Below, piece after piece: positions 56,700-64,000 of a stretch of DNA of 64,000 bases. Position 1 is the stretch's first letter. Each line of letters opens with the position of its first letter. Source of the DNA: Spirosoma agri (GTDB taxonomy: Bacteria; Bacteroidota; Bacteroidia; Cytophagales; Spirosomataceae); the NCBI RefSeq assembly GCF_010747415.1, contig NZ_JAAGNZ010000001.1:248001-312000 (forward strand). The letters are read 5' to 3'. The translations under genes were made by a program, and so were the position numbers. The notes below the pieces were generated by a model, which saw only the letters and a program-made list of their open reading frames with translations, ran no database searches and had not been told where the DNA came from.

Positions 56700-56728
56700 A
56701 ACAGCCACTCTCTGGTAGGGTGGCTGTT
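56700..56728. terminator. Shared terminator of the TetR and histidine-kinase genes
   Basis: Stem AACAGCCAC/GTGGCTGTT with an 11-base loop, between two convergent genes. Short T/A tracts lie on either side. Confidence 0.7.
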
Positions 56729-56739
56729 TATCATGGTGG

Positions 56740-59166
56740 TCAGACGGGTAAGTAAACGCTGAAGGTCGCACCCCGGCCGGGACTACTACTCGCCGTTATA
56801 GCACCACCATGATTGGCGGCTACCTTCTCGCAGATCGCCAGGCCGATGCCTGTGCCCTCGAACTCCCGTTTGCTATGCAACCGCTGAAAAACCTCGAAAA
56901 TGCGGTCGAGGTACTTCTCATCGAAACCAACTCCGTTGTCAATAATGTCGATCTTATAATAAGTCATCACGGCTCTGGCTGGAGTCACGAAGGCGGGGAG
57001 ATTTTTGTGGAGTACTTTGTCGGCTCTCAACTCAATCAGGGGTAGAACCTCCGGACGGCGAAACTTGAGCGAATTGCTAAGCAGGTTCTGGAAGAGCTGC
57101 TCCAGTTGCGAAGAATCCCCCTGCACCGTTGGTAACGGATCAATGTTGACCGTGGCGCCCGTTTCCTGAATCCGTAGCTCCAGACTTGTTAACACCCGAT
57201 CCATCACCTCGACCAAGGATGTAGGATTTACCCGATCCCGCCGGGTCGAAATGCGCGAGTAGGTCAGTAAATCCCGAATCAACGTCGACATGCGGCTAGC
57301 CGCTGACTGCATTCGATCTAGGTAAACAACACCGTCGCCCAACTGATCTCCATACCGCTCTTTCAGGAGATCCCCGAAGGACTGTACTTTGCGTAGGGGC
57401 TCCTGTAGGTCATGCGACGCTACGTAGGCAAATTTCTCCAGGTTATCGTTCGAGCGCGACAGAAAGTAGTTGGTTTCGTTCAGTTCCTCGTTGGTTGCTA
57501 ACGACTCCTTATTGCTGGCTGCCAGTTCTTCGTTACTGGTCGTTAACTTCTCGTTGATTGTCGCCAGCTCTTCGGTGCGCTGCTGTACCTCCTGCTCCAA
57601 CGCCAGCTGAATTTGTTTCTGTTCTGTGATGTCTCGCATCGTGCCGACCATTTTAAGGGGCTGGCCACTGGTATCAAAATACATCTGGGCCTGAACCCGA
57701 ACGATACGCGAACGACCTGTCTGCTCTGTAACGATCGTGTATTCTTCGTCCAGCAAACCTCCCCATTCAGGATTGGCTGCTCTGGCTAACGCCCGCTCAA
57801 TTCGTGTTCGGTCCCGCTCATGAATGGGGTTATAAACACGCTTCATATCGATCGAATCCTGGGTGAACTCAAACAAGCCCTGGAGCCGCTTCGAATACGT
57901 AATCAGACCGGTAGGCATATCCAGTTCCCAGGTACCTATATCGGCGAGTTCCATAGCACCCCGCAGGTATTCTTCGGCCTCCTGTAGCTTCTGGCGGGCC
58001 AGTACCGCTTCTGTTACATCAACTGCCATGCTCAAAACACCATACGTTTCCCCCTGCTCGTTGCGCATCGGTTTGTAGGTGAAATCGAAATAATGAGTTG
58101 TTGTAACACCATCTTTGACCAACTGGCCGGGCAGACTAGTAGCCTGATAGCTGTCGCCCGATGCAAGCACATTGTCCAGCAGGCCCAGGTATGCTTGATT
58201 AGCTATCTCAGGGACCACTTCCGCGGCTGGGTGGCCCAGTATGGCCGGTCCTTTTCCCAACATGTTAATCATGCTCTGATTCGCTAACGTAATTACGTGG
58301 TTAGGACCAGTCAGCAGCATCGTTGCGACGGGGGCTTGTTCAATCAGGGATCGGAACTGGGCTTCGTTTGCCAGCCGTTCCTGCTTGTCCGCTAGCTCCA
58401 GCCGTTGGTCCCGCATGATCCCCGCAATGCCGTAGGGCGTTCCGCTGATGGTGTCCAGTAGTAAATATACCTCACAGAAAACCGGAATGCGCTGCTTGGT
58501 TTTAGGCTGCATCAACACCACTGCGCCCGACCACTTCCCCTTTCTAATACTGGGCAGGATCTCGGTAGTGGCCCGATCCATTTCTTCAGAGGGAATAAAA
58601 TCGGTCAGAAGACAGGTCGTGACCTGATCCGGTGTTAACCCGAACAAGCTCAGACCATGCCCATTAATAAATTGCAGGCGACCTTCCAGATCCGTGATTG
58701 CTATAAGTTGAGGGGCCTGTTCCACCAGCGAAGCAAATGGCTCCTGACGCTGGTGGCCTGCCAGTTCCTGACTAGCAGCCTGAACTACCCCCGAGAATCG
58801 GGTAACCTGCCCCGCTTCGCTGACATAACGTCGACCCATTGACCGGACCCAGCGTAGTTGACCATCATCACCGATCGTACGGTAAGTAGCCGCGTAACGA
58901 CCGTCAGATATCGGATTCAGTGCCCATTGAACAGCCTGATTCACCCGGTTTACATCGTCGGGATGGACGTAGCTCAATGTCTGCTCATAGAAAAACGGAT
59001 TGCCCTTGTCGATGCCGATTAGTTTTCGGCACTGATCGTCCCACTTAACTCGTTTCGTCATTGGGTCGAGTTCCCAAACGCCCAGTCCGGCTGCCAGTAA
59101 CGCAAAGCTGAGATCAGGTTGCTCGGTAAGCTCTTTCTGATCTGATGGCCGTTGATCGCCCTCCAT
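56740..59166 (-). CDS. Multi-PAS sensor histidine kinase
   Basis: An 808-residue cytoplasmic sensor kinase without membrane segments. About four PAS/PAC units fill residues 20-520 (for example FALLAAGLGVWELDPMTKRV, LIAITDLEGRLQFINGHGLS and MELADIGTWELDMPTGLITY). A coiled coil of repeated Glu/Leu/Asn (NEKLTTSNEELAASNKE) leads into HisKA with phospho-acceptor His585 (YVASHDLQEPLRKVQSF). The ATPase follows with IDNGVGFDEKY (N/G boxes) and a GTGIGLAIC loop. It resembles the phytochrome-like orphan kinases of soil Bacteroidota. No response regulator is adjacent, so its partner is elsewhere. Signals for PAS domains could be redox, light or small molecules; not readable. Confidence 0.93.
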   Translation of the reverse strand: MEGDQRPSDQKELTEQPDLSFALLAAGLGVWELDPMTKRVKWDDQCRKLIGIDKGNPFFYEQTLSYVHPDDVNRVNQAVQWALNPISDGRYAATYRTIGDDGQLRWVRSMGRRYVSEAGQVTRFSGVVQAASQELAGHQRQEPFASLVEQAPQLIAITDLEGRLQFINGHGLSLFGLTPDQVTTCLLTDFIPSEEMDRATTEILPSIRKGKWSGAVVLMQPKTKQRIPVFCEVYLLLDTISGTPYGIAGIMRDQRLELADKQERLANEAQFRSLIEQAPVATMLLTGPNHVITLANQSMINMLGKGPAILGHPAAEVVPEIANQAYLGLLDNVLASGDSYQATSLPGQLVKDGVTTTHYFDFTYKPMRNEQGETYGVLSMAVDVTEAVLARQKLQEAEEYLRGAMELADIGTWELDMPTGLITYSKRLQGLFEFTQDSIDMKRVYNPIHERDRTRIERALARAANPEWGGLLDEEYTIVTEQTGRSRIVRVQAQMYFDTSGQPLKMVGTMRDITEQKQIQLALEQEVQQRTEELATINEKLTTSNEELAASNKESLATNEELNETNYFLSRSNDNLEKFAYVASHDLQEPLRKVQSFGDLLKERYGDQLGDGVVYLDRMQSAASRMSTLIRDLLTYSRISTRRDRVNPTSLVEVMDRVLTSLELRIQETGATVNIDPLPTVQGDSSQLEQLFQNLLSNSLKFRRPEVLPLIELRADKVLHKNLPAFVTPARAVMTYYKIDIIDNGVGFDEKYLDRIFEVFQRLHSKREFEGTGIGLAICEKVAANHGGAITASSSPGRGATFSVYLPV

Positions 59167-59542
59167 CTATACTTTTTCAATTAGTTGGGAAAGATAAGAT
59201 TTGGGACCTGATTCATAAAATCAAATAGGGGCAGGGATTCTATCAGAACTGTATACGGAGCCGTAGGGAAGCTCTGGAGAATGTAAGTTGTTCAGCGTGA
59301 GGCTATCGCGATTCTGTGTTAACAATAGAATATAAAAGTCACTATTAATTAATAGGTGTGTCGGCGGAGTGAGGGCTCGGGGAGCGTATGTAATGTGACT
59401 TTTTGGCCGGATGAAGTCTTAAAAATAGCGTTCCTTATCGTATACGGGGATACCGACAATACCTTGGGTAGCGCGACTAGTATTGATGTAGAATAAGACA
59501 AGGAAGCCGCTTGGCGATTCGGTTGTCTCCAAAAAAGAATAA
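59167..59542. other. Intergenic region, no gene seen
   Basis: About 375 bases upstream of the histidine kinase on the minus strand and of a small gene on the plus strand. It should contain both promoters, but I find no clear consensus and no coding potential. Confidence 0.45.
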
Positions 59543-59854
59543 ATGCTTTTACTCGTGAATCCGTCTTTATGGCAACTTGGTAGTTGTCTTGTTTCAGTGG
59601 CCGTTGCTCAGTACGTCTTTAGCCATTGGGTAATTAACCTTGGGCTAATCTATACCCAGTTGAAACGAATAGTTGCTCTGCCTACACTTACGCATCGAGA
59701 GAGTACTTGGCCAGGTGAAGCCGATTGGCTGTCTGATGATGAGGATGCCCCCAAACCAACCGCTGTAATTGAATCAACAACAAAGCGAGTGTCCCGTTCT
59801 GTACCTGCTACGGTAGAGTGCTTGAGTCCCGTTGCCCCGGTGCTGACGAATTGA
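59543..59854 (+). CDS. Small hypothetical membrane-associated protein
   Basis: A 103-residue protein with one hydrophobic N-terminal segment (LGSCLVSVAVAQYVFSHWVI, about 12-31) and a polar, acidic C-terminal tail (GEADWLSDDEDAPKPT) with no known motif. Function and topology unknown. Confidence 0.5.
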   Translation: MLLLVNPSLWQLGSCLVSVAVAQYVFSHWVINLGLIYTQLKRIVALPTLTHRESTWPGEADWLSDDEDAPKPTAVIESTTKRVSRSVPATVECLSPVAPVLTN

Positions 59855-60011
59855 CGCCAGCTGACCTCAGCTTCTGTTAAGCCGCTTTGATCAATCAGGA
59901 TTTATAAACGGTGAACAAGGCTGTTGGCCGGCGTAGACCATTGCCCGGAATAGCTTACCTTTGGTTTACTCTGTCGCTATCAAAAACAGCCGCAGAATGC
60001 ACCATTTGATC

Positions 60012-60377
60012 ATGAACAAGAACACGACCAGGCTTATACTCGCGTTGTTTGCGACCCTGCTACTTGTTTTTTCGAACCCCAGCGAGAGCGATCACAAATC
60101 AGCGGTGAAGGCTAAGGCCAATTCTCTGATGCAGAACCAGGTAAAGAAAGCCACGGGTGATCAGGAAGGCGAAAGTGCTGGGCTAGGCGGCAGTTTGAGC
60201 AAGCTGATCGGAGGCTTTTTCGTCGATAAACTGATCGATGCGAGCGTAACCCGTACCAACTTTCTGCTCTTTTCGTTGACTGATTTCTCGTACGAAGGTA
60301 AATCGAACGTAATTGGGTTCGGCGTTCTGGGTAACGTATTCATCACCTCGAAACTGGACGATCAGCTGGTTCGGTAA
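60012..60377 (+). CDS. DUF4359-like small secreted/anchored protein
   Basis: A 121-residue protein. ATG at 60012 puts a hydrophobic segment at the start (RLILALFATLLLVFSNPSES, residues about 6-25), and the following N-P-S-E/D motif is typical of DUF4359. The C-terminal part is a compact beta domain (TNFLLFSLTDFSYEGKSNVI). A TACCTTTG box at 59956-59963 could be its promoter -7 element. Family assignment is by recall of the pattern. Function unknown. Confidence 0.65.
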   Translation: MNKNTTRLILALFATLLLVFSNPSESDHKSAVKAKANSLMQNQVKKATGDQEGESAGLGGSLSKLIGGFFVDKLIDASVTRTNFLLFSLTDFSYEGKSNVIGFGVLGNVFITSKLDDQLVR

Positions 60378-60446
60378 TCGCTCATCTCCTGGTTAGTGAA
60401 ATCCCTTCAGGTTGGTGAGTGCCCCCGGGACTTCTCCAGGATGAGC

Positions 60447-60734
60447 CTAAGAAAATCGAGTAAGCGTTTCGTTATCAATGAGATAACGCTCGTTGTTGGT
60501 TGTCGCAATCTCCCCCTCTAGTATGTCGGCACTGGGCCGGAGCTTGGCGAAACTGTCCTCTCCCAAAACCGCCCCCGTAATGGTAACGATCGTGTTTGGG
60601 TTGACGGAAGGAATCTTGTATTCATACGCATCCAGATCGGGAGCCATCTGAAAATCATAGCTTACGGCTAACCCTGTGATTGGGCAGGTATCAAATTGAT
60701 CAATACGGTCATTCCCTCCGTTGTAGATTCCCAT
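60447..60734 (-). CDS. Small hypothetical protein
   Basis: A 95-residue soluble protein of the minus strand (MGIYNGGNDRIDQFDTCPIT; later VTITGAVLGEDSFAKLRPSA). There is no signal peptide or family. It lies in a divergent position to the GH2 gene, whose start is 210 bases away. A plus-strand frame of 76 codons in the gap is not convincing. Confidence 0.5.
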   Translation of the reverse strand: MGIYNGGNDRIDQFDTCPITGLAVSYDFQMAPDLDAYEYKIPSVNPNTIVTITGAVLGEDSFAKLRPSADILEGEIATTNNERYLIDNETLTRFS

Positions 60735-60943
60735 GGTCGTTGTTGGTTTGGCTTACTACAAACCGTTGAGTGAACTATATAGTTTTTGGGATTCTGGTTT
60801 TGCCCGACCATTCACCGTCATTGAATCGGATTATTCGGCGTGCTGTGTGATCTCGCCCGAAGGCCATATGCCTATCGGGCGCGGCAGTCTTAAAACAGAT
60901 TGGGGTAGCCTACTGTTGTCTATGTTTTACCTCTACGTCGTCT

Positions 60944-62797
60944 ATGGAATCAAAACAGCCTAATGCCAGCTTTTCGGCCAGCCGCCCAGAAGATGCTCAC
61001 GTTGCCGAGCCCGTCAATGAACTACCAAGGTCCGTTCTTCGCCCAAACACGTATTTGTTGCTCGATGGCGAGTGGCGGTTTGCCATTGACACGGAGGATG
61101 TAGGATTGCAGCAACGCTGGTATGTAGGATACCCCTTCGATGGAAAAGCGCACTGGCCAGGTTCCATTGAAGCGCACATGGCCGAGGCAAAGGGTCAGGC
61201 CACACCAGCGCGTTGGCAGGATAAAGTTGTTGCCTGGTATGAACGGGAATTTGAGTTGCCGCAACGCATCGAACCCCTTTCCCACTCCATCATCCAGCTT
61301 ACGTTTGGAGCCTGTGGCTACGAAACCCGAGTCTGGCTAAACGGTCATCCATTACGGACCATTGAGGATGAGGAAGTTCACTACGGCGAATACACCTCTT
61401 TTTCCTACGAATTGCCCGAGGAGTGTTTACGGTCTCATAACCGGCTTACGGTTCGCATTGCCGACACGATGGACGCGGAGATTCCACGGGGTAAGCAGGA
61501 ATCACACGTCTACAAACGGGGCGGCATCTGGTATCAGACGTATTCGGGCGCTGTCCGCAGCGTTTGGCTGGAAACCGTGGAACGCAACCGGCTACGTTCC
61601 CGCCTTGAGGTGGTCAGTGTCGTTGAAGATCGGCTTGTTCGGTTTAGTGTGACGACTCGAATCCATGATCCCGGCGATTATATACTACGGCTGAAGGCTT
61701 ATGAATTGCAGGGGAGCGAGCCCATTGCCACCTCCGATTACCCATTGCGGTTAGAGGCTGGGCAAAAACAACAGCGGGTCGTACTCGACATGGAGGGAGC
61801 CGCACTGTGGTCGCCCGAATCGCCGACGCGCTACAAACTTATTGCTCAACTCATCGACTCGACGGGATATCCCGCTCAGATCGAAACGCGGTTTGGGATA
61901 CGGAAGATCGAAGCGCGTGGCCGCTACATTTATCTCAACAATTCGCCGGTTTATCTGGATGGTATTCTGTATCAGCCCGGTACTGCCACGTACGAAGAGA
62001 TGCAGCGGCACATGCTGGCGATGAAAGAACTGGGGTGTAATCTGGTGCGGGTACACATTGCCGGCGTCGATCCCCGAATCTACAACCTGGCCGACAAGTT
62101 GGGTCTTCTGGTTTGGGTGGAGGTGCCCAGTCCGCACAGTTCAACGGCCCGGAGTCGTCAAAATCACAAAGCCGAGTTGCTGCGTATGGTGGCGCTGATC
62201 AGCACGCACCCATCGGTGGTTATCTGGAGTCTCTATAATGAAGATTGGGGTGCTCAGGATATCGCGACGAATCCTGAAACACGGCAGTACATCATGGATA
62301 TGTACCACTATATGCAGCTGACTTATCCGCAGTATTTGGTCGTCGACAACGACGGATGGCAGCATATTTCCTGGGAGGGACGTCTCAAATCGGACTTGCT
62401 GACGGCTCATCTATACACGCCGGATCTAGCGCGGTGGCAGGAACTGCTTGACCAATTGGTGGCGGGGGAGCTAATGCATGTGGCGGCTTTTCCACTCGTG
62501 GTGGGCGATCCGTTTTTTTATCGTCGTCAGGTGCCGCTGGTGATTAGTGAATGGGGAGGTTTTGGTTTTGCCAACTACGGCGGTCCCAATGATTCGGGAG
62601 ATCGGGCCGAACGCATTCGACTTTTCAAACAGGCGCTCAGAAAGCATGATATCGCGGGTGATTTATACACACAGGCGACCAACATTGAAGATGAGCAGAA
62701 TGGCCTGATCGATCCGCAAACGGGCGAACTGAGCGTACCGGCAGGGCTCCTCAATTCACGTTCAGAACATCCACTTCCAACGCCACTAACGTCGTAG
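60944..62797 (+). CDS. Glycoside hydrolase family 2 (beta-galactosidase/glucuronidase type)
   Basis: A 617-residue GH2 enzyme with the family's three-part layout. A jelly-roll sugar-binding domain (LLDGEWRFAIDTED and AWYEREFELPQRIE, then YETRVWLNGHPL) is followed by an immunoglobulin-like middle domain and the TIM barrel. The acid/base is Glu433 in SLYNEDWG and the nucleophile Glu536 in VISEWGGFG. It hydrolyses terminal beta-galactosides, -glucuronides or -mannosides; the exact sugar cannot be read. There is no signal peptide, so it is cytoplasmic, working on imported oligosaccharides. Transcription probably ends at the hairpin near 62933-62960. Confidence 0.92.
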   Translation: MESKQPNASFSASRPEDAHVAEPVNELPRSVLRPNTYLLLDGEWRFAIDTEDVGLQQRWYVGYPFDGKAHWPGSIEAHMAEAKGQATPARWQDKVVAWYEREFELPQRIEPLSHSIIQLTFGACGYETRVWLNGHPLRTIEDEEVHYGEYTSFSYELPEECLRSHNRLTVRIADTMDAEIPRGKQESHVYKRGGIWYQTYSGAVRSVWLETVERNRLRSRLEVVSVVEDRLVRFSVTTRIHDPGDYILRLKAYELQGSEPIATSDYPLRLEAGQKQQRVVLDMEGAALWSPESPTRYKLIAQLIDSTGYPAQIETRFGIRKIEARGRYIYLNNSPVYLDGILYQPGTATYEEMQRHMLAMKELGCNLVRVHIAGVDPRIYNLADKLGLLVWVEVPSPHSSTARSRQNHKAELLRMVALISTHPSVVIWSLYNEDWGAQDIATNPETRQYIMDMYHYMQLTYPQYLVVDNDGWQHISWEGRLKSDLLTAHLYTPDLARWQELLDQLVAGELMHVAAFPLVVGDPFFYRRQVPLVISEWGGFGFANYGGPNDSGDRAERIRLFKQALRKHDIAGDLYTQATNIEDEQNGLIDPQTGELSVPAGLLNSRSEHPLPTPLTS

Positions 62798-62932
62798 TGA
62801 ACGGCTTTTGCCTATATTGTCGGTTAAAAACCGCAGTTGACTACTTTGTTGATCCGGTCCGGCTGTTTGTCCGGTATCGTCAGGCTTTTAGTATTTCGAT
62901 TCGAGTACTGTACATAGCGAATAGGTAAGTCA

Positions 62933-62962
62933 AGGCAGGTCCGATTGGATCTGCCTTTTTTA
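62933..62962 (+). terminator. Rho-independent terminator after the GH2 gene
   Basis: AGGCAGGTCC pairs with GGATCTGCCT (one G-U pair) around GATT, followed by six T. The rest of 62798-63099 has no gene. Confidence 0.85.
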
Positions 62963-63099
62963 TTGGAATCGCTTCAGGTTTTATTGTTAATGAGTACTAC
63001 CAAATAGTAAATAAGTAAGCCTTCTGTACATTCCATGCGTCCATCTTTTTCGATAAACCTACCTTTATGTTGACTTACCTGACTTCTGATTTTATACAC

Positions 63100-64000
63100 A
63101 TGATGCATTTCTCTACGTCTTTCACGAGTTGTACTGTTCGGCTTTTACTCTTTTTAATCAGCGTGCCAATCCTTTCTGTAGCTCAGAATAGTTATGTGGC
63201 TAATTCCCCAAACTCCTCTTCCTACGGCTCCTTCAATGCGATCGTTGGCCCTTTTTCGGGTAACCCCGATATGACAGGTGTAGCCAATGTGTTTGTCGGT
63301 ACGTCTATCGGCAACTCCAATACAACTGGTGCTTATAATGTATTTGTCGGTGGAGCAGGTGCAGCCTTGTCAAATACGACTGGTAGCTATAATGTGTTTA
63401 CTGGAGCCAGCGCAGGTTACAAAAATACGTCAGGAGAAAACAATGCTTTTGTCGGTTATCAGGCAGGCTACAACAATTCGACAGGTTATAGTAATACATT
63501 TATAGGCAGTCAGGCGGGGCATGAAAACTCAGGTGGCTACAGTAACGTTTTTGTGGGCCTAACGGCTGGATATCGTAACACGGGCGGTTTTAGCAATGTG
63601 TTTGTCGGCTTTAATTCGGGCTTTGCGAATACAAATGGGACAAGAAATACGTTTTTAGGTACTCAGACTGGTGCTAGCAATGTATCTGGTAGTGGGAACG
63701 TCTTCCTCGGGGGCTTTACGGGGTATTCCAATTCTACTGGGTCTTTTAATACACATACTGGCTATCAGGCTGGTTACAACAATAGCACGGGTAGTCAGAA
63801 CACTTTTTTTGGTGCTCTGGCAGGTTATAATACCACCCTCGGCACCAGCAATATCTTTCTAGGTTATCAAGCTGGTTTAGGTAACAGTACCAGTAGTAAT
63901 AATGTTATTATTGGCCCCAACTCAGGGACGGCCACCACGGGTAGTAATAATGTACTGTTGGGATCCAATACACAATCCACCAGTGACAATATACAAAATG
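63100..64000 (+). CDS. Secreted repeat protein (NVFVG...AG...NTTG repeats), partial at window end
   Basis: The frame is open to the window end (300 codons seen, stop not reached). A signal peptide (LLLFLISVPILSVAQ) follows ATG ATG at 63100; an in-frame ATG at 63067 is less likely. From about residue 48, at least 13 repeats of about 17 residues run on, of the form NVFVGxxAGxxNTTGxx (examples: NAFVGYQAGYNNSTGYS and NVFVGLTAGYRNTGGFS). This resembles the head repeats of trimeric surface adhesins and tail-fibre-like proteins with a C-terminal chaperone domain. That domain would be beyond the window. Likely a surface or secreted stalk. Confidence 0.85.
   Translation, partial: MMHFSTSFTSCTVRLLLFLISVPILSVAQNSYVANSPNSSSYGSFNAIVGPFSGNPDMTGVANVFVGTSIGNSNTTGAYNVFVGGAGAALSNTTGSYNVFTGASAGYKNTSGENNAFVGYQAGYNNSTGYSNTFIGSQAGHENSGGYSNVFVGLTAGYRNTGGFSNVFVGFNSGFANTNGTRNTFLGTQTGASNVSGSGNVFLGGFTGYSNSTGSFNTHTGYQAGYNNSTGSQNTFFGALAGYNTTLGTSNIFLGYQAGLGNSTSSNNVIIGPNSGTATTGSNNVLLGSNTQSTSDNIQN

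Noticed and set aside
60733-60963. 76-codon plus-strand frame before the GH2 gene
   Set aside because: It overlaps the GH2 start and lacks a recognisable family.

Overview
The window looks like a chromosomal segment of a Cytophagales-type Bacteroidota, most likely near Spirosoma. The evidence is three SusC/SusD outer-membrane uptake pairs, a tRNA promoter of the Bacteroidota type (TTG, 19 bp, TAATTTTG), weak or absent Shine-Dalgarno sequences, moderate GC, and small-protein families common in that group (DUF4142, DUF892, DUF1684, SPW). Genus placement is inferred from gene content only.

Layout. 1-3.0 kb: a glycosyltransferase, a type III polyketide synthase and a divergent UbiA-type prenyltransferase. 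3.1-6.9 kb: tRNA-Gly and tRNA-Leu, then a decayed integrated element holding a tyrosine-recombinase remnant, an AT-rich orphan gene, an excisionase-like DNA-binding protein, an unknown gene and a shredded phage/plasmid gene II/X-like replication gene. 6.9-13.6 kb: stress or envelope genes (Zn-dependent dehydrogenase, secreted proteins, LEA-2 protein, DUF4142) with two broken genes (SPW, SDR). 13.8-19.7 kb (minus strand): a polysaccharide utilisation locus, SusC-SusD-GH43. 19.7-21.4 kb: 1.7 kb of non-coding DNA with four consecutive terminator-like hairpins.

21.4-31.5 kb (plus strand): ACT-domain protein, SusC, SusD, two paralogous DoxX-like membrane proteins, a cytochrome c and a SoxC-type molybdenum sulfite dehydrogenase, spaced like one operon. 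31.7-39.3 kb: a second SusC/SusD with a His-rich TPR protein and a DUF1684 protein. A nearly identical 25-bp element lies upstream of both of these clusters, suggesting shared control.

39.4-44 kb: small unknown genes, a DHA2 drug exporter and a ferritin-like DUF892 protein. 44-52.8 kb: trehalose metabolism. treZ carries a frameshift and a treY-malQ fusion gene carries an in-frame stop; both converge on an intact bifunctional OtsA-OtsB gene across a large palindrome. 53-64 kb: small secreted or acidic proteins, a truncated TonB receptor, a TetR regulator, a multi-PAS histidine kinase, a GH2 glycosidase and, running off the window, a secreted protein built of about 17-residue NVFVG/AG/NTTG repeats.

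An unusual number of genes (seven) are broken by stops, frameshifts or truncation. This is either real decay or, for single-base lesions such as treZ, possible assembly error. The strongest candidates for new biology are the SusCD-DoxX-SoxDC operon with its shared upstream element and the tandem hairpin array.
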